From NCBI RefSeq assembly GCF_030269925.1, contig NC_085107.1, forward strand, positions 15,190,001-15,254,000: a stretch of DNA of 64,000 nt. The letters are read 5' to 3'. The notes below the pieces were generated by a model. The model saw nothing but the letters and a program-made list of their open reading frames with translations, was not told where the DNA came from and did not search any database. Positions 45,691 to 57,900 of the stretch are shown piece by piece. Source of the stretch: Bombyx mori. Lineage: Eukaryota; Arthropoda; Insecta; Lepidoptera; Bombycidae. The position numbers and the translations under genes are program-made. Position 1 is the stretch's first letter. Each line of letters opens with the position of its first letter.

Positions 45691-46797
45691 GCAATGTCTT
45701 GCGCTATGGGGGTTTTTTGACATTTTTAGTCCAGAGGTCTTTATTAAAAATAGTGAAAATAGTGACTAGCCAGAATATGGAGAGTATCGACCTCAAGCAC
45801 CTATTTATGAAACCAATGGTAATATGTAATATTATAAAACAGAACCTACTTATCTCTATTTTCGATAGCAATTTCCTTAAGAACAGTTGTTGTAGGTTGA
45901 TAATACTGAGGACGATATCGTTATTTTTTAATTTTTACCGTCACCCAATGAACATAAAAATAAAAGATCGTTGATGAATAAAAAGTCACGATGACAATCT
46001 TTAGGACTTTGTTTACAAATACAAATATTTGAATAATATATTATTTCTTACCGAGTAGTATAAAAGTGTATCCGATTCAAGTATCTTCTTCTCATTTCAG
46101 TATAGAAATCGGATTCTTTTTAAATCATTGTAGCTAACGTCGAATTTATATTTTCTTCAACTTTTATTAATCTTATACAAATTTTTATGAAAATTGAAAG
46201 AGGGCACAATGAATTGATGTGCCTTATCAGGTTTTTCCAAGCAGTTAACTGAAGTATTAATAAATTCTAACACTTTGTCCCTTTTTAGGGAAATTATTTC
46301 ATCAATTACGTCTAATGGTTTTATCTAATAAACATGGCATCATCCTTCAGTTGCAAACAGCTAGGTTGTTTGTGATTGTTTCCTTTGCCGGTATATTAGA
46401 ATATTCCAACGATAAAATCTGAATTCTGATGACAGAGTCAGACAAATCAGAGGGAAGTCAAAAACAGGGTACAATACTTTGACTTCGTATTTTTAACCAG
46501 ATTAAGTTTCCATTGAAATACGTTAACAATTCATCAAATAAAAACCCCAGTTTAATCCCAGAAAAAAAAAGAACGATAAGACAAGTATAAATAGTACTTT
46601 GAATAATTTCACTGGGCATTAAAGCGTTCTCTGTCGTCCTCATTAACTGCATTGGATTACATTAACTGTTAACTTTATTCTCGCAAACTGAGATCATTCC
46701 GTGCAGTATATTGGTTATTCAGTGTGCTCTCGAACGCCACTGAGTAAATTTTTGGCCCCAACGTACCATTTTGTCATTCAAAATTACGGACCAAATG
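45691..46797. other. Intergenic / 5' flank of UBE2G2
   Basis: AT-rich sequence; no gene supported. A 95-codon plus-strand frame at 45687-45974 has no domain and an AT-driven composition. The UBE2G2 promoter should lie in the last few hundred bases. Confidence 0.35.
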
Positions 46798-49700
46798 ATG
46801 GCTGGTTCTGCATTGCGGAGGTTGATGGCAGAATATAAGCGTATGTAAAAAGTAATATTTTTTTTGCATTCATGTAAATGTACGTAATTCTAATAGCTTT
46901 ACAATTTCAGAATTAACAGTAAATCCGCCGGAAGGTATTATAGCTGGGCCTATAAATGAAGATAACTTCTTCGAATGGGAAGCCTTCATAACGTAAGTAA
47001 ATAAACATATTTTCAGTAGTATACTTTATATTTCAGCTCTGATATCTTTCCGTTGGTATAATTTAAGTCTAAATTACCTAACAAATGTATATACTGGTGT
47101 TTTTACAATTTAATTTTCTTTGAAAAAAAATGCTGCTTTATTTATTATTTATTACAGAGGTCCTGAAGGCACGTGTTTTGAAGGTGGCATTTTTCCAGCA
47201 AAATTAGTCTTCCCACCTGATTATCCATTGAGTCCTCCAAAGATGCAATTTTTGTGTGAAATGTTTCATCCGAACAGTTAAGTATGCAAAGAGATGTCAA
47301 TGAATATTTAGATTAATATTTTAATAACGATTAATATTTAGATAACGATTAATATTTAGATAATTTATATTACATACCTTAGGTATTGGAATATAAAAAC
47401 AATAATGAAGTTATTATGACTAGTTTTACAGTTGAATTTCACATTTTTTATTGTCATTTGTTTCTGATATTTCAAATATTTTACAGTTTTTGTGGTCTAA
47501 GACGACTATGGTGTTACTTATCAATATTGGAATATTGTGGTTATGATATTTGGTGCTTATCTAACTCCTGGGATCCTTTTAGCGTTAAGATGAAAACCTA
47601 AGTCAAACAAACTGCCAAATCTGGAAATACTATTACAGTCAAAATCTGTTATAACGACATCGAAGGGACTGCTCATATTCAGTCGTAAAAACCGATAGTC
47701 GTAACAACCGGTAATGTTTAATGTGTATCGTGCAAGTACAAACAAATCGATAGGGAATTATTGGAAAAATATATTTACAAAATACGCGATTTTTCTTCAA
47801 TATTAATTTGTTTTCTTTTTCTTTGCGACATTTTGAAAGTTTCACGAATAACTCCACAAAGTTTTGGTGCGTTTTGTGTATAGATAAGTAATAAACTAAC
47901 TGTAGAGATATGAAGAAGCGGTTTTTGACCTACTGCATGCACGTGTTTTGTTTCTAAGAATTAGAAAAGACCCTACACTAAACTAAATCCTATTGTTTTC
48001 TTTCCTGATTTTAATAGCCATTGAAGACAAATGTGGATACCTATTCAAATTGTTTACAATACAGCTTAGCCGGTCGTTCTAACAGATCTAATTCTCCGAA
48101 ATATTAGTTAAATGTGGTCGTTTTATGAGGTATGTCGTTATAAGCAATGTTGTATAAAGCAATGTTTTTAATAAGGCGGTCATATGGCATTCAGCGGGGA
48201 CCTTTGTTCTAGGTTGTTATAACCAGCATGTTGTTCTAAACAATGTCGCCGTAAACGGTTTTGACTGTAGTTCATTTTGTGTGAAGTCAAATCTAAAAGT
48301 CTAGAAATATTTTTTATAGATAAAATAGTTGTTACTATAATATTCAAAATCAACAAATAACACCTTGGTCATCTGTAAACACAAACACAAGATTAAACAG
48401 AAATAAATAGTCTTAATTAAGTCTACAACTTGTAGTAACTAAAGAAACAAGTAGTGATTATGAATAGTAATTTGCTAGGCCATACAGCCTTAACTCAAAA
48501 TTATTTTAAGTAGGCATTCTCTGATGCCTTTAAATGGTTAAGACTAATATTATGAGCCTGATCCAAAATTTACTATCACATCTGAAAAGAAGTGTTAAGT
48601 TAAGTGGTTGGCTTTCTATGCATTCTGTTCCTTGCCAGAAAAAAATTACATATTATTATATGAATATGTAAATATAATAAAATTCAACACTACTTGGTTT
48701 TACCATTCACATTTTCTTTACAGGCTGTAAAATCATCCCTATTAAAGTATTTTTAATTTTAAAACCTCTAAAGTATAAAGGCAAAAAAAAGCCTTTGGGT
48801 TTTTTGTTATAATAGGTTATACCTTGCTCAAAGAATAAAGAAATATTTGGACATTTGTAATGCTTGCGTACATTATTAAAATGACTAATAAAGTATTCCA
48901 TAATCCAGAATATAAGTAATTCATATAATAATAACTGATCAAATTTGACTTTGACTCACTGGTGCGGTAGTTAGCAGTCCTTACTGTTGCACCAAGGGTT
49001 GTGGGTTTGATTCCCACATCGGGCAAACATTCGTGTGATGGAGAGGTTTGTTTGTTCTTTTTCTGGGTGGTTATTATCTATATATGTATATATTTAAATG
49101 TACCTAAGTATTTATGTCAATTTCTGGTACCCATACCATGGGGAATCCTAATTTTGGGCCAGATGACTGTTCGTGATATATTCCCAGTTATATATTTATT
49201 TATTCCTCTGCAATGTAAGGTCTTCTGCATAGTATGAATGACCTGCCCTCTGTAACATCCTCTGAGACAAGTTTGACAAGGTTTTTGCTATCTGGACTCG
49301 CTAATCTCAAAATTTCAGTATCTGAATTGTCACAACTATAATGTGGTCTTAAATTGATTTTATAAGCATAGCACACTCCATGATTCTTTAAGTGACTTGC
49401 ATTCTAGTGAAAGTATATTAGGCAAGTGACTATAAATTATGACCAGTGAAGATAAGTTGGTTGAAGGATTGACATTTTAAATTGAACAGAAAATTTATCC
49501 AGAATATATTTCTCAAAGCACCAAAATCATCCCAAGATTTTGTTACTGTTCTAGTTTCTATCAAGTAGTTTGAGGCAGACATACCTGTACACTTTTTTTA
49601 TTGTTTTTTAATGCTCAGTAATATACGGTCTAAAATGGTGTTTCTGTATCAAGAATTGAAAGTAAAGCTAATTTTAATACTAACTTCTCTAGAACTCATG

Positions 49701-51530
49701 GTATGGAATAACATGTCCAAGAAAATTATAAATACTACCTATGTACATACTTATTCAAATATTTATAAAGAATATAATTAGATGTTTAAAAAAACAGCTT
49801 TAAAATTATTATTTAAAAGTCATTTCATCATTATATGCATAAATATATTGATAACATTGTTTATTTTTATTAAGGAGGTCACATGTTATCAATTAATAAA
49901 ATTGCAATATTGCAACTATGTTTCAATAACAAAAATAAAACTATTAAATTAAAATAATATGTATTTGATAACCTATAAACAACCTTGTATTTAATTGCAA
50001 TGACAATGCACATCTGATGGCATGAAAATGTATTTGCAGTTCAAAAATGAAATGATTACATTGCTCTTTTTCATAAATATAAAGTTAAATTTGGTATTAA
50101 AATTGGATTACTTTTTTACAATTAAGAGAGCAACTGACAAAAACTTACCATCTTTCGGAATAAATTGAAAGGCAAATGGTTTCATTATCAATAAACAATA
50201 TTTTTTGAGATAATTGTCTTAGTTAAAATCCTATTACCTAGTATGTTTTTTTTAAATAAGGTTAGTAAAATATGTTTTTGACAAAATTCAATGTTAACAT
50301 AACAACAATCATTAAGTAGGTAGGTAGGTACTCATAGTCTTACTCATGACGAGCTACATGGCCCTATGGAAAAACTTTTGTTCTCTAGAAATGTACTGTA
50401 TGTTTCTGCATCTTTACTGAGAAGAATTTATATATTCTGCGATCTCATTTTTAATTGCATAATTCATTGCTCGAAAGATCACTGGGGAAGAGTTATAGCC
50501 ATAAACCCATAGACGCAGCCCACTGAGTTTCTCGCCGGATCTTCTCAGCGGGTCGCGTTTCCGATCTGGTGGTAGATTCTGCGAAGCACGGTCCTTGCTA
50601 GGGCCAGTGCTAGCATCACACCGGTTTGAACCCTGTGAGCTCACCCATACGTTATGGCGAAACTGAAATAGCCTCTGTGTGCTTAGTTCTAGTTTATTAA
50701 CGTTCTCAATAGCGTAAAAGTTAGCTCATATTTGCATGCAATGGGATCGTTTGCCTACGTTTTCCGCTAGGGGCGCTGTTCCAACTGCATTCAAAATTGG
50801 GTTAATTTTTACTGCACACTGAAGGCTATCAGCATAGGTAGGAGAAAAAAAGAAAGAAAAAAAGGCCATAAACCACCCACTGGTCCACTGTAGGTCTTCA
50901 TTGTTCATTTGTGTGACAGGCTCTAGTACGAATGTCTATTCTCTATATTATGATGTTTCGCGAAATGTATCATGTGTATGAGGTGTGAAGTATTTTCTGT
51001 CTCAAGTAGTGTGTTGGCACTCCTTATTATTGCTGCCGCAAACGACGATGACCACGCATCATCAGAAAAATGGAAAATGCCGTCAGCCTACTAAGATTAT
51101 AAACTTTAAAAAACATGAAATTAATTAAATTTATTCAATTTACAGTATATGCTGATGGTCGGGTATGCATATCAATCTTACATGCACCAGGTGATGATCC
51201 AATGGGCTACGAAACCAGTGCTGAAAGATGGTCACCTGTACAAAGTGTCGAAAAAATACTGCTCTCTGTTGTCAGCATGTTAGCAGGTGGGTTTTAAAAT
51301 TTACAATTTGAATTCCAAAACAGCAATATATATTTTTTACCCCTAAATAAATTATTGTATCATTAATGTAGACAGAAGCTGAATTTGTTCAATAATAACA
51401 TATTTCAGAACCCAACGACGAAAGTGGAGCCAATGTCGATGCTGCCAAAATGTGGAGAGAAGACAGAGAACAATTTAATAAAATAGCCGAAGAAATCGTA
51501 AGGAAAACTCTGGACCTGCCCCCTCCTTAA
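46798..51530 (+). CDS. UBE2G2: Ubiquitin-conjugating enzyme E2 G2 (Ubc7 class), five exons, 168 aa
   Basis: Accepts ubiquitin from E1 as a thioester and passes it to ER-membrane E3 ligases; UBE2G2/Ubc7 is the main E2 of ER-associated degradation. Exons: 46798-46840, 46911-46992, 47158-47276, 51146-51286, 51409-51530; phases join without error into one UBC fold close to the human protein. Seen: start [35 protein letters not shown], active-site stretch [16 protein letters not shown] with the catalytic Cys at residue 89, the acidic insertion after it that marks the Ubc7/G2 class, and [22 protein letters not shown]. Two ATGs are adjacent (46795 and 46798); the second gives the conserved start. 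Intron 3 (about 3.9 kb) holds a pogo-like MITE, a tRNA-derived SINE and another repeat. The donor of exon 3 is a weak A|GTTAAG. An AATAAA signal occurs near 52233. Confidence 0.97.
47298..47366. repeat. Short tandem repeat in UBE2G2 intron 3
   Basis: The phrase GATTAATATTTAGATAAC occurs about three times in a row with small changes. Confidence 0.7.
47636..48267. mobile_element. Pogo-like MITE in UBE2G2 intron 3
   Basis: 632 bp with inverted ends CAGTCAAAATCTGTTATAAC (left) and CAGTCAAAACCGTTTACGGC (right, reversed), flanked by TA at 47634-47635 and 48268-48269. Interior near the ends contains CGACATCG/CGACATTG and CGGTCATATGGCATTCAGCG, typical of pogo/Tigger-derived sequences. There is no transposase frame. 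Confidence 0.8.
48958..49205 (+). mobile_element. tRNA-derived SINE (not Bm1) in UBE2G2 intron 3
   Basis: Head with an A-box-like TGGTGCGGTAGTTAGCAGTC and a B-box-like GGGTTTGATTCCCACATCGG, followed by a body ending ATATTCCCAGTTATATATTT and a short ATTT tail. The head resembles that of the widespread moth SINEs. This copy has internal changes, so it is probably silent. Confidence 0.75.
50414..50650 (-). mobile_element. Dispersed Bombyx/moth repeat in UBE2G2 intron 3
   Basis: The stretch CTGAGTTTCTCGCCGGATCT ... CAGCGGGTCGCG is the reverse complement of the motif at about 62105-62140, so at least two copies of one family lie in this window. No coding capacity was established. Confidence 0.65.
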
Positions 51531-53689
51531 TATTTTATTTCTTGATTATTTTATATCAATATCTAAATGAGATGCTAAGTAAATGCTGAAATGGATATCA
51601 CGTTTAGGTACGGTATTTTATTATTCGCAAATTATATTTATAATGTTATATAATATATTCACTTTTAACAAACATTTTTATCAACTTTTATCTGCAAAGC
51701 TCATGCATAAAATATTAGAATGTTGCCAACTAGTTTTGGAAGCCTTATTAGACTTTGCTTGTTATATCAATTATATTGACTTAAGGAGCGTCAATTAACA
51801 AACCGATTGACCTCTGGTCATTTTATTTATCATGAAAGAGATATGAAACTTTTAACAGAAATAATGTTTTGTATTTATAAATGTTGAAGTTACAATTTGT
51901 TAAACTACAATAATTATATTCATATAAAGGTTTTTAACATTAAACTTTATGAGACCTGCTTAGCCAATCGAGGAAAGCATCACGGGCTTGGTACTGCAAT
52001 GTAAAATTTACAGAACAAATTTCCTACTTAATTAATTCTAGTTTTGAGTAGCTGTGGTAGAGAGGGTTTTGAGAACCTATGAGTTGGTATCATAATCATA
52101 TTTATAATGAAAAATGAAGCAATAATTTGTACATGGTTTGAAGATTTTTGGGTATGTATTTTATTATAATGTGATGGATTCTGACATTTGTGTTGTGTAG
52201 TAGTACAAGATGGTAATTTAACTAAAAAAAAAATAAAGTTCAAATATAGACATGGTTTTAATAGGCTATTTAGATTTTATTATTGCAATGTTGAGTAATA
52301 TAATGAATCTTGTTAAAACATAAGAGTTATTTACAAATGTTTTAAAAGTTAAAGAATATGCCAATAATAAAGGGTTGTTAACAGATCGTTTCCGAAGCCG
52401 AAACGAGAATAAATAGCTAATCTAAAGTGAAAGTGTACTGTGAACTACCTAAGTAGAGCAATAAAAAACAAAGAGCTATGAATGTTATGGAAAAACTAAC
52501 ATAATACTAAATACTTCTTGTTTAAAAAAATATGAATTAATGTCCCAGTAATGTACCTAAATGTAAACAAGCAAATTATGATTATGTTCCTCACTCAACA
52601 TTGTAGGTCCCATGAGTCACTTGATTTTATTATAACAGACCAAATGTAAATGAGTAAATAAATTCCTAAAATGGAATTAATATTTCAGGAGCGATTTCAA
52701 ACAACCTGTATAATAATATTATGTCTATTTATATATATACTGAGATAAAGTGTGACATAATTGAATTAAAAAAAATGACAAAATAAAAAAGCAATAGATC
52801 TTCACAAATATATATTTTTATACTATTTAAATGTAATAATATACACTGATATACATTTGTTATAAAGTTGCAGTTTTTATTGAGATATCCAGTAATTTGT
52901 GCCTCAAATGATTGCCTAGCGAAATTTGTTGCTACAGCAATTTCCATATAATACCATCAAGATACAGTTATTACATCAAGATAGTTATAAACAAATTTTT
53001 CATATTTAAAAAAAAGTTGTAAACTATTTACTAAATTAACCAAATTTATGAAAATTATAGTTAACTTCCTTTTTGATAAATACGAAAGCATTAGATTTCA
53101 TCTTTGTACTTATTATTAGTCCACAAAATAGTTGGTTTGAATTCAATTGAGATGTTTTTGCAAACACCTAAATTACTCACAGCACTTGATATTTAATTTG
53201 GTTTTAAATATTTTATTATTATATTAAATTAAATTATATAAACTATACTTAATTTTTTATTTAATGACATTTTTATTACAATACAAAGAGCCATTTAGAT
53301 AGATTTTATCACATGTTTCATAGTGAGAATTGACATAGTAAGTACTTTTGTGAAAAAATCGCAGTACTATCATATGAACTTGGCACACAAGCAAGAATCA
53401 AAATGTCCCCTATGGGTGTGTCATCCGAGATTTAAAAGTATCTTGTTCTTTCAAATTCATATGAATATCAAACGAGTAGTTTTGGGTGCGAGTTTGGTCA
53501 TTCAAATTTGCTAATTTTATACAGATACATTCATTAAACAATATTGTGGCGATCATTGTCCGCGTATTAGGAGGAGAATTGCTTAAATCTACATTAAAAA
53601 ACTTTTTGTAAACAAGAAACTCTCCATCTAACTGGCCTTTAACTTAAAAGTGAGTCACAGATTTTTTCAATTTGAAGGAACGGTATTCT
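51531..53689. other. 3' flank of UBE2G2 and intergenic DNA
   Basis: Very AT-rich. It contains the likely UBE2G2 3' untranslated region and poly-A signals (AATAAA near 52233). No further gene supported. Confidence 0.4.
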
Positions 53690-54064
53690 GTGGTGGTTTT
53701 CCAATTACAGCACAAGAGCGCACTATGCGGCATAATGCTCAACGTTGAATGTTGCAACTACAGCAACGCTTCGCACAATCGAGCACTCTCAAAAGTACTG
53801 CTCTCGCGTGATGCGTGCAATCGATACCGACTTTTTCTTTAATTTGGCATTGATCGAAATTTTGTTTATATTATCGTTAGTAATATTATTTAATGTTGAA
53901 AAAAATTGTACGGCTTTCGTTTCGTTGTAGTTTCTTAGAAATAATCAATGTTAATTAGAACCGTGCTAACTTAGCGCACTCTGCTGATGCATTTGAACTC
54001 TAATTCACGTTCCAATTAAGCTTCAGCATAATTCGGCATTATGCTCTGTAATTGGAAAATTACC
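53690..54064. mobile_element. MITE with terminal inverted repeats
   Basis: Left end TGGTGGTTTTCCAATTACAG and right end, reversed, TGGTAATTTTCCAATTACAG; both are followed inward by a GCATAATGC-type motif (CGGCATAATGCTC and GAGCATAATGCCGA). The element is about 375 bp and non-coding. The target duplication is not evident. Confidence 0.7.
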
Positions 54065-54920
54065 ATTAATAACACGTTTCGGTATTTTACCGGTGTTAAA
54101 CAATAAGCTTGAGAGAAACTGAAAAAGTGTCCACAATTTAACCACTCATTCGTCTATAGAATGCCGGTGCGAAGTCTGTTGTAATAGAAATGTTGTTGTC
54201 TTATCTAAATTGAACACCAAGATATTTATATTTTTCATTAAAATAATAATTAATCGTTGTTTTATTGTTTTATTTATACCAGTGTTCGCCTAATGATCGA
54301 AATTTGGTCATAATCACTGTCAACGTAAATATTCATATTATTATCTATTAAATTTTCTATTTGTTCTATTATTGCTATTTTGAAGAAGAAAAAATGTGGT
54401 ACTCAGCCCATGCCATTACATGTCATCATAGTTAAATTAAGCTATGTTATATTTTTAATACCGTTAATTAAACAAATAATATAATCACTGCCATTTATGT
54501 CGCTTTTTCGTACTTTAACTTATGAAGCCAAACAATAGATAATGAATGGAAAAAAAATATTTTTAACAAACAAAGGAGAAAATATGTAGAACAGTGGTAG
54601 ACTGTCCTGTATTTATGAAAAATAGTAATAGTAGTGCAAAGTAGTATCTAAAATTATTTCATTGATAACACTAAAAAAACAAAAGCGCAAATCCCCGATT
54701 TCTTCATAATATCCATAATTGGCGTCAGCTTTACGTGCCCATTAGTTTTTATTATTTTTATGACCTCGGTACATGTTGCTCCAGAATAAATTTACAAGTT
54801 TATTATTCTACACGAGAAGATTTTTATAAAATTAATTAAATTAAACCAATCTATAGTAACAGAATGATGATCTGTGTTTGTGTCACTAAATCGAAAAGAA
54901 AAACATCGAAATTTGGAAAA
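54065..54920. other. Intergenic, 3' flank of the odorant receptor gene
   Basis: AT-rich with no gene or repeat recognised. Confidence 0.4.
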
Positions 54921-57900
54921 TTAATCTCTTGCTATGGTGCGTAGCATGATGAAGTATGAAATAGATGTCTTTATTATCTGGAAATAAAAGGTAGCATTAT
55001 ACAAAATTGTCAGATTTCAATAAATTCTGCGTATATTGCACATACCGACGCCATGGTTTGAACTCCAACGCTCATCATATTCATAGCTTTGAATTGAATG
55101 GGCTTTTGTGATTTTTGTAACAAAACTTGCACCAGTTTTCTATTTGTTACATTCATGGCCTCCCAGGGGATACTGTAGACAGCATTCGGCAATTTATCAC
55201 TCTGAAAAAATTGCATTATTAGTGCTATAAACTTAATATTTATTGATTTATATAAATAGGTACGGGTAGGCTTATTTATTGAACATTTGGAACAGTATCC
55301 AGTTTTTTTCCGCGACCTATTCGCTGGTAACCTAGGGGACTATTCCAACTAACAGTATATTTATCTTTTATGGTATATGATTGTGGTGATTGCATGCTCT
55401 TTAGTATCGTTTGCTATGGGTCATGTACTTCAGCAAGCTAAAATGGAATCCGCTTAGGGTAGGCAAAAAGTCGACACACATTTTTTTATCAACCTCATTT
55501 AATTTATATTATTTTTGGTTAGTATTAATCAACTTAGTATTATTACAATATTCGAAAACTGTAATATCTTAAACTATTATTCTCAAAATGAAAATATATA
55601 GTGTTAGGTAGTTAAAGTACCCAATAATACCGATAAAATAAAAAATAACACCAATTAAAAGATTTGCAAATTTTAACTAACAATAAACTGTCTTTACTTT
55701 CATGTTAGCAGTAACGACGTTAGTTGAAGCTTTAAATGGCTAACACTGATTGGAATAAACTGTGCCAAAAAGTGAATAAAATAGAAGAGCAATATAGGAA
55801 AAGTGATCATGTGGGGGACACGTTGACTCAAGAATTTATTATTATTATTTGTGAGGATAACTCCGATAGCGATGAAGATCGCATATCGGATACCGAATAT
55901 GCAGATGATTTTGATCATGACACATTTGATAATGATGAAGATGAAGTTCTTACCGTTAGTACTAGCCATTTTGGAAAAAATGATGTAATAGATGATGTGT
56001 CATTTATGGTAGAATGAAGTGTTAAACGAAATATTTTTTTTATTTCATGTATGTTCTGGCACAATTAAAACAACATAAGCACATACTTAGCTAAAATCTC
56101 TATTTATTTATTGTATTCTAATTTAATCTACCCATTTATATATATACACAACTCTATATACACAATACATATATTTAAAACAGAAAGAATTGATAACCTT
56201 TTGAAAGTCGGTTAAAAATAGTATAATTTGTATATTGACTATAATACAAGCGAAACCCTAAACTATTATGAAATTACTAATAAATTTTTAAATCCTAAAT
56301 TGAACGAAAGTAATTTAATTATAATTTTTTTTATTAAATACCCGAGTGAACCATTTATTTTGACTCTAATTGTATGATGCACAGATGGCCCCCCACTCTT
56401 TGGTCCAGAGCTCACGACTAATGCCGATTACTATACCAGCTAAATTTCAATGATCCAAATAGTTATTGTGTAATTTTAAAGGCTAATTATGCATTTGAAA
56501 CCTTACCAAAAATCCAAGTATTTCGAATATCATGGACACTTGAATAAGCTGTTGAAATATTATGAGCGTCAATGGCCCATAGCGACTTAATGACTCCCAC
56601 TCCTTTAATAAAATCATCGAAAGTATTAGTATTATTTTATGTTAACTGTTTTCATTACAACATTTTATAAAAAAACTTACCAATGTTGAACATTGGAGTA
56701 ACAACAGACAACCGGTCACTTGATGAAAAAGATAATAAACGATAATAACTACATCGTACACGTTCGACATCATAACTGTAAAACTTAAAGAAAATTCACT
56801 TTTATATTATTAATGCGGAGTCAATAATTGTAAATAGACATGCTTTAACAAAAAGCGACTTTAAATAGAAAATAAAAACATATTCCAAAACAAACAATAT
56901 ATACTAAAAACAATAATCATCGAAATCGGCTGGCGTGATATTGAGTTATTGAGTTATTCATCTATTTGCACGTACTTAATGCAAATTTAAGACTTATATG
57001 GTTTTCTCATGGATACCTACCATCATCAGATCAGGACTCAATTGTAATGGGACCACACGGAAAGCGTCAGCTTTCTAATAAAAAAAGAATCATGAAAATC
57101 GATTCACCCAGTCAAAAATTATGAGGTAACAAACATAAAAAAAACATTCAGTCGAATTGAGAACATCCTCCTTTTTTGAAGTCGGTTAAAACAAACGTTA
57201 CAACCAGACTTAATAAAAATTTCACTATGTCATGATATACAAAATGGTGACTTCGAAGTTTTTACATAGGTATGTATTTTCGTTTCAAGCTTTTGTTATC
57301 TCTATCATGTTCTATTTCGCTCAAGATTCACAGCACGCGTATATACTTTTAACCTTAAAATATATATTTCATTTACTGACCTTATTATAAAATTGTGGTA
57401 ACGAATGCATTCTTGTAATTTTAACAATACCACCTGATTTTCTTCTTCTGTGTACATCGAGTTATTTGTATAAGGTTTTGGGAATGTTTTTAAATTATTC
57501 AAAATTATTCTGAGATGTCCCCACAAATGTAGTATCAAGAGAGAAAGAAACAAATCGAACGTACAAAAATACGATGCTGCGATGTGTGATAAATGCCAAT
57601 TTAATATACACACAACAAAGTATCCTTTAATATCGGTTGTATAGTCGAAAGGCAGACCTAAGTAGACAGCGTGCTGGAAAGTCATGTTCTCAGGACGAGG
57701 ACTATTGAATACTCCTGAGCTTATGTTGTTATACAGCGGCGTAATATTAAACAGTAACATTCCCGTGACAACAAGCGATATCAAGTACACCGTATAGTAG
57801 TGAGATAGTCTGTGAACTAGAAGATGCGTCTGAAATAATAAGACAAACAGAACAATAATGTATTATAAATAAAATAAAATCATCGAGTCTAACTAAGTTT

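Noticed and set aside
45687..45974. 95-codon plus-strand frame next to a LINE remnant
   Set aside because: Ile/Leu/Asn-rich composition expected from AT-rich DNA; no homology seen and no splice partners.
48958..49030. Functional tRNA gene
   Set aside because: A- and B-box-like motifs are present but the cloverleaf does not close and a SINE body follows, so it is a tRNA-derived SINE.
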